Below the pieces are notes generated by a model, which did no database searches, had not been told where the DNA came from, and saw only the letters and a list, made by a program, of their open reading frames with translations. Below are positions 22,501 to 32,320 of a stretch of DNA of 64,000 nucleotides, in pieces. The translations under genes were made by a program, and so were the position numbers. Source of the stretch: Rhodeus uyekii (lineage: Eukaryota; Chordata; Actinopteri; Cypriniformes; Acheilognathidae); contig JAWRVZ010000003.1 of assembly GCA_037043235.1 (NCBI GenBank), forward strand, positions 11,583,001-11,647,000, written 5' to 3'. The stretch's first letter is position 1. The number at the start of each line of letters is the position of its first letter.

Positions 22501-24713
22501 ACACAGTGGAGGTCATTTCAGAAGATAATGATCGAAAAGATGATGAGCCTTTTCTTTCACAACCATTAAAAGCTCAACATATTGAACTGGGCGTTTCTTC
22601 TGAAGAAGCCAAGATCACAAACCCAGACCAAGATCCTTCCTCTCCCATGTCTACAACAGCAAGTGACCAATCAGATGTTGACCAGAAGAGCATTTCATTG
22701 ATAGATACTTCAAGCCATTCTGAAAATAGAAGATATCAGTCACCATTTGAATGGGACATGTTTATGAAAGGGAAGAAGAAGCCACATCCAACATCCTCAA
22801 GAACTGAGCTGTGGTCCTCTGGATTTCATGAGCTTGCTTCTCCGTTTTGTGCTCCCCTTTTTATGAAGGATGAATTGGCAAAAAGAGGCATGTCTTTTCA
22901 TGTTAACTGAGTAAGTTTAATAAGAAGAATCAATATCTGACAACAGTACATTTCAAATTTATATCCTATTTTCACAGCTGACAGACTGGAAACTCCAAGC
23001 ATTCGTCCCCACCAAATGAACGACGGTCAAGGAGAGTGGGATGCAATCAAGCAGTCGTTTTCTGAAATGTTAATGGAGAAAGTAAGTTTACAAACACTGG
23101 CCAGAAAAGAATCTAGTGAGTCAACGCTGTACCACATGCTGAGTACCTAAAGACAACTTCCATTCCCTGAAGTGTTTCAGCAGGGTGAAATGGCAGCATT
23201 TTTCTCAATTAAATGTTGATGGAAAACAGCAGGACAAAAGTCTCTGAGTATAAATCACAGAAATGCAGCTCAACTCCAAAGGGAGCTAAGCTACTAATAT
23301 AGAATAAACCAGAGATTGTTTTGCAGTCTGTTTTCAGTGACATGGTTATATCTGGTTTCAGCTGTGCTTTATGCTAGACTACTCAAATGGATGGACGTGC
23401 AATTTTGCCTCCAAGAATTAGCATTTGATCCAAAAGCAAAATAAAGTTTTGAAGTATATTATTTACATAGAATCAGAAATGCAAAAACTACTTGTAAGAA
23501 CATCAGTCGTTTTTAAACTACAGTAATACCTCGGTTTACGAGTGACTTAGTATACGAGCAAATAGTAAAATTTGTACCAGCATTGTATCGGAGTGCGTGA
23601 AAATTTTCCCCTCACCCACACGCATTTTTTGTGGAAAATTCCTAACGCTCAGCATCTTCACGTGCATTTTTACTGGAAATATCCTAACGACAGCCTCTCA
23701 CAAAGCCCATCACCCCTTAACTCGTTCATTCTCTCAGCGTCGCTCGGTTTGGTTCATCATTCGCCACAGTGATACTTTTATAAGTGATTTACAGCGGTTT
23801 CACCTCGTGTTGTAACATTAATTGTGATCGCTATTGTTCACGTAGTGAAATATATACGTACAGTACAGCATAAAGACAATGACCTCAAGATGAGTAAGAA
23901 AGAAGGGATGAAATTCTCCCTGTAAGCAGTAAAACTCTCCTCTCGTCTCCTTCACGCCAGCAGCGACGCGACTCAAAGATAAAGTTAACGGTCAAGCATT
24001 TTTAGAGTTTAATTGTCAATTATTAATTAGTATTTATATGAGATCTTAATGGTTATAATTTTAACTGTAATTAATAGGGTAAAACCCCAAAAATATTTAA
24101 AATGGGCATTTATGGTCATGTGGAACACATCGTGTGATTTTTAGTGCATTCTTATGGGGAAAATTGTTTTGGTGTATGAGAATTTTTGAGTTACGAGCTC
24201 TTGGAACGAATTAAACTCGTAAACCAAAGTATTACTGTATTTAAATGTATGAATTTAGTTACTTCTGAAATACACAAAATGTGCTTTTTTCTCTTGTGTT
24301 TTGTTTCGTACATTAGCATGTCTCAACATGATGGCCATGGATCAAATTTTGTGGATTTCATATGTCATTACTGTTAATGCTTCCATCAGAATTAAATAAA
24401 GGTAGAGTGTCATGGCACTTTTATGACCCACTTTATTTTCCCGCAGGACAATCAAGTTCTTATCTCCTATAGCTCGACTCCGAGTGACAACCCAGCCTCT
24501 TCTTCTTTGGGTAATGACCTGCGACAAGACTGGATTCCTATAGTTCCTCCTCCCAAACTCCAGAGCCTGGAGAAACAGACCCGGCCTATGCCATCTTGTT
24601 CTGAAGGAAAAGAGGAACGGAAACAATCCGACATAATGGCCCAAATTGCAAAAATCGAGGAATATATGTCATCTGAAGGTTTAACGCCTCAAAAAAGACG
24701 CAAAATTGATTGA
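13563..24713 (+). CDS. ccdc73: Coiled-coil domain-containing protein 73
   Basis: Seen: exons 13563-13604, 13703-13840, 16602-16673, 16788-16859, 16951-16980, 17098-17172, 18074-18112, 18579-18714, 18932-19011, 19130-19258, 19335-19394, 20026-20121, 20758-20868, 21041-21181, 21317-21470 and 21652-22910 join in frame, giving 877 residues to a TGA at 22908. Two further exons (22978 or 22985-23081 and 24447-24713) are open but do not continue this frame. Residues about 35-430 are heptad-like coiled coil rich in Glu, Lys, Leu and Gln (for example FKTSLLEAVEELHIRR and KLVLEKQELEWQK). The rest is an acidic Ser/Thr tail without a recognised domain. Known: CCDC73 is a little-studied, testis-biased protein (sarcoma antigen NY-SAR-79); human is about 1079 residues. 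Many in-phase small exons (72, 72, 30, 75, 39 bases) encode heptad blocks. Strand opposite to tcp11l1, same as wt1. Identity is confident; exact N-terminus and C-terminus are less so. Confidence 0.88.
14026..14744. mobile_element. pogo/Tigger-like non-autonomous element, family A copy 1 (ccdc73 intron 2)
   Basis: Termini CAGTAATACCTCGGTTTACG at 14026 and TAAACCAAGGCATTACTG ending 14744 are inverted repeats flanked by TA on both sides (14024-14025, 14745-14746), the pogo/mariner target. About 719 bases, interior without transposase. Copy 2 at 23521 is in the opposite orientation. Confidence 0.85.
15050..15459. mobile_element. pogo/Tigger-like element, family B copy 1 (ccdc73 intron 2)
   Basis: The right end AACGAGGGGTCACTG at 15459 followed by TA matches, inverted, the CAGTAATCCCTCGTTTATTG end of copy 2 at 26401. 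Shared interior includes a stretch with GCCAATCAGCTCA (inverted here) and repeated CGCGGATTTT. The left boundary is uncertain; similarity to copy 2 runs to the AGTTAGTTAGT tract near 15055. Confidence 0.75.
17394..18019. repeat. Tandem duplication with 314-base period in ccdc73 intron 6
   Basis: The unit starting ATAAAGGACCTTGTTACCC at 17394 is repeated at 17708 with few differences (for example CGTATCTAAACACAGC versus CGATTTTAAACAGC). The second copy ends about 55 bases before exon 7. High similarity suggests a recent event. Confidence 0.92.
19740..20022. repeat. TG-flanked dispersed repeat in ccdc73 intron 11, copy 1
   Basis: (TG)n at 19750-19803, then AAATGTCCCCACAAAGAC, GGTCCCTATGAGGAAAACAG, GATAGAATATACAGTTTGTA and GTCTATGGAAAGTCC, ending in a second (TG)n at 20003-20022. 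The same order of blocks recurs at 46870-47146 in wt1. The right TG run abuts the exon 12 acceptor. Confidence 0.8.
21652..22910 (+). CDS. ccdc73: ccdc73 large tail exon ending in TGA at a consensus splice donor
   Basis: This 1259-base exon follows a TCACACAG acceptor and continues the frame from exon 15 (donor at 21470). It encodes about 419 codons of acidic, Ser/Thr-rich sequence with no cysteine-rich or enzymatic motif. The frame ends in TGA at 22908-22910 and the next six bases are GTAAGT, a textbook donor. So either the protein stops here with the intron in the 3' untranslated region, or an indel in this copy hides continuation into the next exons. An internal strong donor at 21380 (AAG/GTGAGC) in exon 15 would give an out-of-frame alternative. 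Confidence 0.8.
22978..23081 (+). CDS. ccdc73: ccdc73 penultimate exon, frame relative to exon 16 unresolved
   Basis: After a TTTTCACAG acceptor (second choice CTGACAG ending 22984) the exon reads RLETPSIRPHQMNDGQGEWD then IKQSFSEMLMEK, and ends at AAA/GTAAGT in phase 0. It joins exon 24447-24713 in frame. Neither acceptor fits the phase of the 22910 donor in the exon 16 frame, although the second acceptor fits exon 16 read one frame over near its end. Confidence 0.6.
23521..24237. mobile_element. pogo/Tigger-like element, family A copy 2 (ccdc73 intron 17)
   Basis: CAGTAATACCTCGGTTTACG at 23521 and AAACCAAAGTATTACTG ending 24237, with TA on both sides. The interior matches copy 1 at 14026 read from the other strand over most of its 717 bases. 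Confidence 0.85.
24447..24713 (+). CDS. ccdc73: ccdc73 last exon
   Basis: A CCCGCAG acceptor is followed by 88 codons (DNQVLISYSSTP ... QIAKIEEYMSSE ... PQKRRKID) and TGA at 24711. The end is a short amphipathic stretch followed by a basic KRRK-type tail that could act as a nuclear localisation signal (inference). A canonical AATAAA at 24860-24865 lies about 150 bases downstream and is the likely polyadenylation signal for the gene. Confidence 0.7.
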   Translation, partial: DNQVLISYSSTPSDNPASSSLGNDLRQDWIPIVPPPKLQSLEKQTRPMPSCSEGKEERKQSDIMAQIAKIEEYMSSEGLTPQKRRKID

Positions 24714-24859
24714 AATGCATTAGGAGGGCATACTTTGGTAATGTTGTTATTGTACTCAAACATTTCTAATGTGTTCGCTTTGATACATTTCTTACCCCCC
24801 ATCTGAGTTAAATATGATATTTATGTTAATTGTTAATATATTTCCAAGTAGTTTAACTA

Positions 24860-24865
24860 AATAAA
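24860..24865 (+). terminator. Polyadenylation signal AATAAA for ccdc73
   Basis: AATAAA lies 147 bases after the last in-frame stop of ccdc73, followed by a T-rich stretch (GTTCATTATTTC). Spacing and sequence are normal for a vertebrate 3' end. No transcript evidence is available here. Confidence 0.55.
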
Positions 24866-26349
24866 TGTTCATTATTTCAAGCAGCTTTATTTTTTGCAGA
24901 CTTTCTTAAAAGGTTCAAGTGTTTGCATCAGTTGCATCGTGTTAACCTATCGTTAATCAAGGTAAGTGTTACACATAAAATCTGTTAATTACGCTGCACA
25001 AGCTAATTAACACTCATTACTCTCATGCTCACTCCTCAGAGGGCATTTAATGACCAAACATTGCTAATTTACATTTGGTACACAAACTGTGGCCAACTAT
25101 AACTTGAGATAATTAAAATACACAAGTAAGAAGAATCAATTAGCACATATCAAGCCAAATTAACAAATGCAAATGAGTCTCCCATTAAGTTTATGTCCTT
25201 GGTAAATAGACTGTGGGGACCGTGTGGACACATGTTAGGGCAATACAATGACTAAATATAATGTGTTGTGTATGATGACAGTGGTCACAATGAAAAGGGA
25301 TAGTTTTTTTTAATTTAAGAAATGTCAAGGTGTCATCTGATGTCAAGCTTATTTTTTTAGGTTTTATTTCTTCTTGTTTTTTTTTTGTTTTTGTTTTTTT
25401 TGCCACATTAAACTGGTTTATGCTGTAATGATACTAATACTATCTCATCCGGTAATATTTAATAAGCTATATTTCAGAAAAATAAACCAGATGAGTTTCC
25501 ATCTCAAAGAGCCTCACAAAAACAGTTCGCCTAGCACTAAAATCATCCAGCAGAAAGCAAACGCTCACCTCCTGATGAAAGCACAAGGTCCCTCAGAGGT
25601 TCACCTTAATACACTTACTCATTATTAATATGTCAAAATGTTAATGTCCTCATAAAGAAATCTTATGCGTTTCAGCCACTGTGCCAGCAGTACTGACCCT
25701 TATCCTTAGAGGGAGTGGGCAATATGGAGAGCGTAATTTTAATACACACACTGGATTATGAAGTGGCAGTCCTTTGAAACAGTCAATTACACTTGAGCGC
25801 GGGAGGGCCCTAGTGTTAATTACTAGTCGGTTTTATATAGTGTGTAAATACAGAGCCTGCTGACATTCACATTCCATCACCATGTCCTGACTGCCACAGC
25901 AAATTAGCCTGACCTGTCTGTATGCGCACTGCTAGCCGCTGCATGTTCGTTTAACTCGAGGATAACAGTCGGAGCAAAAAGCTCACTTCTGTTCATAGGG
26001 GTTGCCGTTCCATGTCCACTGTGCTTTGCTTAATTTCTGCATTTAGAAAAAACATCTTTCTTGATTTAGACATTATAAAGAATTTAGTGGCACCAGACCT
26101 CTTTATAATCTTCATAATTAATTTTTTGTACTTTTAAGGAATCAAAATTTGGCACAAAAAAATAAAAATCAATTCCATTGCTAGATGAGATTATTTCAAC
26201 AATTACATTTAGAACAATTCTGTTTCCATATGAATAAAATATCAATATTTGTAAAATACTTCTGACAAACTGCTTATTGTGAATTAAAAACTCAAAATGA
26301 ACTCTTAAACTTAAATGAAAACTTAAATTAACTTAAACTCTTAACTCTT
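24866..26349. other. Intergenic, nothing coding recognised
   Basis: AT-rich sequence downstream of ccdc73 with a T-rich tract near 25370-25400 (possible poly(A)-type remnant on the minus strand). No repeat family or exon could be assigned. Confidence 0.4.
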
Positions 26350-26400
26350 AAATGAACTGAAAAGAACTATCTCATTAGAATCCTTTTGGGAATGGAATTA

Positions 26401-26755
26401 CAGTAATCCCTCGTTTATTGCGGTGAAAATCCGTGAAGTAGGATCAGCCAATCAGCTCATGGGATACATCCACTCGTGCTCTCGTTGGTCGATCTTGCAC
26501 CGGGAACCAATCATGTGTCTTGTCTGAGTGCTGTGTGTGTGTACAAATTCTCTGAGAGAGTTTCTCTCTTTGTCTGGAAACCGTTTCTCTCGCATCACGA
26601 TAAAACAACGCTGCTTTCATTAATACGGCTGCCGATATGGTGGTATTTTTTTTGATTTTCGATTTTTGAAAAATCCGCGATACACTGAGGCTGCGAAACT
26701 TACTTACGTAAGTATGTGCTAATATTATACAATAAAAACTAACTAACTAAATAAC
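26401..26755. mobile_element. pogo/Tigger-like element, family B copy 2
   Basis: Starts CAGTAATCCCTCGTTTATTG after TA; the interior AGGATCAGCCAATCAGCTCA matches copy 1 inverted. The right end fades into a TAACTAACTAAATAACG tract. It is bracketed by two related 41-base sequences (26350-26400 and 26757-26800). Confidence 0.75.
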
Positions 26756-26813
26756 GAAAAGAAGTAACTCATTATAATCCTTTCAGGAATGGAACTACAC
26801 TAGTTGCGGTATA

Positions 26814-27560
26814 CAATAGAACCCCGACTTACGAAACGTTCTACGTACGAAAAGTTTGACGCACGATAAAAGATTTCAGGGGGGTTTTTCGCCCGAGTAA
26901 CGATAAAATGATCGAGATGCGAAAAACGAAATCTCGGCCGAGGCGACGATTTCCGAGTTTTGTTTTAAAATTCGCACGCCACTGACCCGTAAACTCGCAC
27001 CAATCGTCCCGCTCTCCCATTGGCTGTCTCCCGGCTCGGACGCTAGCTTTCGCTGCAGCATCCTGCTCTCCTATTGGTCAGAATCGCTCCCACCAGCCTC
27101 TGCGTAGCAGCGTTCCTCTCCCATTTCGTCTGTGTTATGCTAACGCTAAAGTTCGTCCGCGCTTTCGCATACAAGTTTTGTTTTCATCGTGCTGCATCAC
27201 CATTATTTTGTGCCCAGTTAACATAAACTTGTTTCTAATCAATAGCCATTGATGTGAAGATTGTTGCTGAAGTGAAAGGGAAGAAGAGGATGCTCTCCAT
27301 GGAGACGAAAAGGGAGATAATTGAGAAGTATGAAGCTGGGATGCGCTTTTCCGCCATAGCAAAAGAATATGGTCGTAACCCTTCAACCATAGGGACCATC
27401 CTGAACAAGCATAGCTTTATTATAAAATTAAATGTGGTGTTTTTGTAGGGCTTGGAACGGATTAGGCAATTTACATGTAAAAGCCTGACCGACATACGAA
27501 AAGATCGACTTACGAAGCCAACCTTGGAACGGATTATTTTTGCAAGTTGGGGTTCTACTG
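26814..27560 (+). mobile_element. pogo/Tigger-like element C with CENP-B-type helix-turn-helix remnant
   Basis: Termini CAATAGAACCCCGACTTACG at 26814 and AGTTGGGGTTCTACTG ending 27560, each flanked by TA. A plus-strand frame at 27254-27448 encodes KRMLSMETKREIIEKYEAG and FSAIAKEYGRNPSTIGTIL, which is the N-terminal CENP-B/pogo DNA-binding helix-turn-helix. The frame then runs into non-coding sequence, so only the first domain survives. About 747 bases. Confidence 0.88.
27254..27448 (+). pseudogene. Truncated pogo/Tigger transposase, helix-turn-helix only
   Basis: Sixty-four codons with the KREIIEKYEAG helix and YGRNPSTIGTILNK recognition helix of Tigger transposases. No second CENP-B domain and no DDE catalytic domain follow before the element's right end. 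Internal deletion is the simplest explanation. The short frame could still specify a DNA-binding peptide, but nothing shows expression. Confidence 0.8.
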
Positions 27561-27562
27561 TA

Positions 27563-28612
27563 TTTCACTAAAAAGAACGGACTTCATTCAGGAGTCATGC
27601 TACACTGCTTATGCTTTGTTTGATTCACTAAAGACTGATTACAGTCACTTTTTCAAACTGTCCTGCCACAATTTCCTCTTTCAGCAGGAATTACATTAGA
27701 ATTTTTGAATTCACGAAAGTGTGCACCAAACCAGACACGTATTTGAATAATTACAGCAACGTCTTTTGCAAACCCAAGACCCTCCTTTAAAAAAAAGGCA
27801 GTGCAGTCTTGTTCTCCCTCTATAGCTGTGAATCACCTCCGCTCTGGTCTTCTCATCTTACCTCACATTGAGAGACGAGAAGATAATCCCCGCCTGCCCA
27901 CTACTGTCAAAGGTCAACAGAGTTTAAAGTTCACTATCCACATCATTTATATGGCCTTAAATTAGCCCAAACCCAAAATTCTGACTGTTCCTCTCTCTCT
28001 TTCAACCAGTTGTTAATCTTCTCCTCATACTACGAATCCAATGAGAAGTAGGAATGCTGTTTTGATTGAATTACACCCCTCAAGGACCACCATGGCAGGC
28101 CCATACGCTTTTAATTCTGAAGAGACAAGAAGCGATCACATGGGTACACGGTACTCCCCATGTGCGGAGTATGTTGTATGTTATCCCCACCTATATATCT
28201 GTTCAGCTGGCAATGTGCACCTCTTAAAGGATGAGCCATTTTGGCTGTGATGGGCGGGGGGTGATCAGGAGCCCTATCTTAACCCACATGCCGTCCAGCA
28301 TTAGCCGTGTCCCTATTGAGGTGTCAGCCCATAAGTCTTACTCAGTGGGATGTCACAGCCAGATGATGGAGAGCGCTTCTTCACTCCAGGGAATCTTGTA
28401 AAACTTGCATGCCCCCAGTCTCTACTCCCAGTCCGGCCTCCTCCTCGACACGGCCTCCCCTTGTGCTAAATCAGAACTAGTGAATGACACACTGAGATCC
28501 ATTAAGCAACAAATGGATTTAGTTACTAACTTTTAAAGGGTATTGCAAGAGACTTCCTGGTTGAAGTACTAAACTCAGAAAAAAACTTACCGTATGTGGT
28601 TGTAAAGTTTAG

Positions 28613-28618
<6 letters not shown>
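27563..28618. other. Intergenic, nothing recognised
   Basis: Moderately GC-balanced unique-looking sequence. No exon, RNA gene or repeat family could be supported. Confidence 0.35.

Positions 28619-28704
<86 letters not shown>
28619..28704. repeat. (TG)n microsatellite, about 43 units
   Basis: An uninterrupted TG run of about 85 bases. Confidence 0.97.
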
Positions 28705-28706
<2 letters not shown>

Positions 28707-30399
28707 TGTTCACAATCAAGTTAGTTGTGGTGGGTGAAACTAAAACGAAAGATTTTAGATGGTTCTAAGTACATACATTTGTCTATTTTTATATATTTGA
28801 ATGCCTATTTGCTTTAAAGAGCATTTATTTGTCAACATTTAATGGCCTAAAGCTTCAGGCTTTATTTCAGACTCGTTTTGTTTTTGATATTTTAAGTGGC
28901 AGAGTGTTTCTGTAACCCAGAGAGAAAATAGATACCGATACCTCCCCCTCAGTGAGGGTTCAATGATATGCACCATTACATTCAGTCAGCGACCCTTAAC
29001 TGCTCCTCAGTGATGAGCAAAGCTTCTCAATTGCTCTCTCTCTCTCTCTCTCAGATACTGTATAAGACATGAATGGCATATCCTATACGGTTTTATGAAC
29101 CAGCTTTTCATTTAACTTTTCATAGCCATTTCTATAGTTCTACTTATAATCTTTATAAGGCGTTTTTTAATATAATTAAACATCCAGATGATATAGTATA
29201 TAAAATTACGTTTAATTTCTGTTCAAAATGAGTGAAATAACCTATGAAATGACCCTATAAGAGACAATGTCACTTACCTATTCATTTAATAGACGCCATG
29301 CAAACAACATATTTCCATTTTTACATGGACCTCAGATTCGGGTGAGCTCAACGCAAAACTCTTCACAGTGTTTATGTTTGCGTGGCAGCTCCTTTTTCAA
29401 ATAATAAGAACTGATTTGTTCCCAAAGGAAGCTTTTTTGGCATTTGGCATTCCACATGTTGGATATCTTGTTTACTTTTCTATTAACCGAGCTCCCCCTC
29501 AAAGACAAAAAAAAAGCAAAATTGACATATGAATGAGTGATTTTTGTATCTATGTTTTTTAACTCACTGATTTTAGCACAATATAATCTGTAAATCAGTC
29601 TGTCGGATTTTCAGCGGGAAATAGAGATGTGTATTTATCCCCTACTGCTAGATTAATGACCACTGGTGCAACCTTACGACCTGTCAGATTACAGGAAAAA
29701 TGAGCTCAGAGGTCATTAGATTCAGATCAGTTCCATTCTGCCTTATTGGTGCCACTGGTTCCCATTTTAGATCATTCCTAAACAAAATCGGAAGCCACGA
29801 TTGGACTTTCTTTTTTTAGTTATCACCCATATTATATATTTTACGACTTCCTCGAACCCAGACTGTGTTTCTGGACTGCAGTAAGGACGTTCACCTTTCA
29901 CATGCTCTTTAACTAAAAGTAAACAGTTGATGCTTCATTCAGGCTATCGACTTTTAATAAAGAGTGTGTTCATCCAAATGTGTTTTGTTGAAGGTAATGG
30001 CTATTGAGCTCTTACGCAACCATCAGAAACACGTTACAGTTGCATCATTAATTATCAAATGAGGAATGCACAGGCCTTTTCATCTTAATCTAGAAAGCAA
30101 GGGCCACAGCACAGCAGGAATTCAGATGATTTAGCTGGCTTTGACTTAATCAGTCTTAGAAGCATTACAATGGCAGTGCACAATGATGGATCACTTTCTG
30201 GTCCCTGAGGAGTGTTTATATAGTGTGCTTTCACTGACTTGCTCACCCTGATGACCGGCTAAGAATAAACGGATGCGTTGGTTAGATTCGAGGTTTCTAA
30301 TGGAAGCCAGTATCTGCCTCAGAGTAATAAAAAGAAAAGGTAATTGTGAGATTAATTTTAAAATAAGCAAAAAGGCACATTGTGCAATATAAAGATATT
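28705..30399. other. Intergenic, nothing coding recognised
   Basis: A short (CT)n run lies at about 29034-29052. Otherwise AT-rich sequence without a supported gene. Parts could be conserved wt1 regulatory DNA, but this cannot be judged without alignment. Confidence 0.35.
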
Positions 30400-32320
30400 A
30401 AAATACAACTTTGAGATAAAGGATCTAATGTCAAATTTTGAGTTATAAGGTTGGATTTCTGAGATAGTCACAGTTGGAAGATGTATTGTCATAGTGTGAG
30501 TTAGAAAGTCGCAGATGTGAGATGTTCATAACTGCACAATCTAATGTAAATGTTTTAGTTAGAAAGTCGCAATTCTGAGAAAAGTTGCAACTGTGAGATA
30601 GTCATAACTGCATGATATAATGTAAATGTTTGAGTTTGAGAAGTCACAATTGCGATATTTAAAGTTTTGAGACCTAAAGACACAATTTTGAGATAAAAAA
30701 AAGTTCTGAAATAAGAACTAAGAAAAGTCGCAACTGTGAGAGTAATAAACTGTAAGATATGTCAAATTGTGAGTTAGAAAGTTGCAGTTCTGAGAAAAGC
30801 AGTCACAACTGCGGGATTTAAAGAAGCAATTGATACAAGTAAAGTCACAATTGTGAAATCTAAAGACACAATTTTGAGATCAAATAGAAGTGGCGATTGC
30901 GAGATTAAAAAGAGAATGATATAAAAAAGATATATTGTCAAAATGTGTTAAAAAGCACAATTCAGAGTAAAGGCACAACTATGAGATAGTCATAACTGCA
31001 AGATGTTATAGTTATAGAATTATAAAGTCTCAATTCTAAGGAAAGTCGCAATATAACGTCATTTTTGAGTTATGAAGTCGCAATTCTGAGAAAAGTCGCA
31101 ACTGTGAGAGTAATAAACTGTAAGGTATGTCAAATTGTGAGTTAGAAAGTTGCCGTTCTGAGAAAAGCAGTTGCGAGATTTTACACATTATAGTCCTTCA
31201 TGTCTATTGCGATCCCAAAATACTGACCAGCTTATAATACCTACAATATCAAAGTCAACTGCTGGTGGTCAATCTTTTTCCTGTTTAGCTCCTAAACTCT
31301 GGAACAGTCTTCCTAATACAGTTCGGGAAGCAGACACACTCTGTCAGTTTAAATCTAGACTAAAAACACATCTCTTCAACCTGGCATACACATAACACAT
31401 TATACATACATTTTTAATCCAAATCATGTAAAATGATTGTTAGGCTGCATAATTTAGGTCAGCCGGAACCGGGAACATTCCCATAACACCTGATGTACTC
31501 GATACATCAGAAGAAGAATGGCATCTACGCTGATATTGTTCTCTGTTTATTCCGAGGTTACCGTGGTCAGCCGGATCCAGGCCGTATCCAGATCAGATGA
31601 AGGACCTGGACACGAGCACAGCACTGCCCTGCCCTGAAGTGTCTGCGGAGACCGTGACCCTACTAAACCCTCCCCTCTGTAGATCATGAACCCATCTCTA
31701 ACCGGACCTAATTGGAATTAATATTAGACTTGAATTATCAATATAATAATCAAACTATCAATCAATCAATAATCAAAACTTAACACTTTAATATTCATCA
31801 ATTGTATTAATTCGCCTTCTCTTTTAAGGCTGCCGTTCAGCCAAACAAACTTTGTTTATAATGTTTTCATGTGACCACTGTAAAGCTGCTTTGAAACAAT
31901 CTGTATTGTAAAAAGCGCTATATAAGTAAAGATGACTTGACTTGACTTTAAAGAAGCAATTGATACAAGTGAAGTCCCAATTGTGAGATCTAAAGACACA
32001 ATAGAAGTGGCGATTGCGAGATTAAAAAGAGAAGTCATAATTGCAAGATATGAGGCCACAAGAGCAAGATATATTGTCAAATTGTGTTAAAAAAGCACAA
32101 TTCAGAGTAAAGGCTGAAAGAGACTAAAGGCTGAACTATGAGATAGTCATAACTACAAGATGTTAAATTCTTATAAAAAGTTATAGAGTTATAAAGTCTC
32201 AATTCTAAGAAAAGTCACAACATAAAGTTAATTTTTGAGTTATAAAGTCGCAATTGTGAGATAGTCAAAACTGCGAGATACAATGTCAAATTTTAAAATC
32301 ACAATTATGAGAAACACATT
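30400..32320. repeat. Degenerate minisatellite with AAGTCGCAATTCTGAGA-like units, split by an L2-like fragment
   Basis: Dozens of diverged units such as AGTCGCAATTCTGAGAAAAG, TGCAACTGTGAGATAGTCAT, AACTGCAAGAT and TGTCAAATTGTGAGTTAGAA recur at a spacing of about 20-25 bases, with larger blocks of roughly 75 or more repeated (for example AAAGAAGCAATTGATACAAG at 30821 and 31950). A foreign segment at about 31182-31947 interrupts it. Confidence 0.85.
31182..31947 (+). mobile_element. 3' end of an L2/Rex-like LINE
   Basis: Plus-strand frame 31171-31395 ends in SCLAPKLWNSLPNTVREADT and FKSRLKTHLFNLAYT, the characteristic C-terminus of a LINE reverse-transcriptase ORF. It is followed by an untranslated tail ending GCGCTATATAAGTAAAGATG then a short TGACT repeat (TGACTTGACTTGACTT). 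5' truncated. It sits cleanly inside the minisatellite. Confidence 0.85.

Noticed and set aside
30400..32320. A CRISPR-like array
   Set aside because: Units are diverged, contiguous and lack unique spacers of constant length; the locus is vertebrate, so this is a minisatellite.
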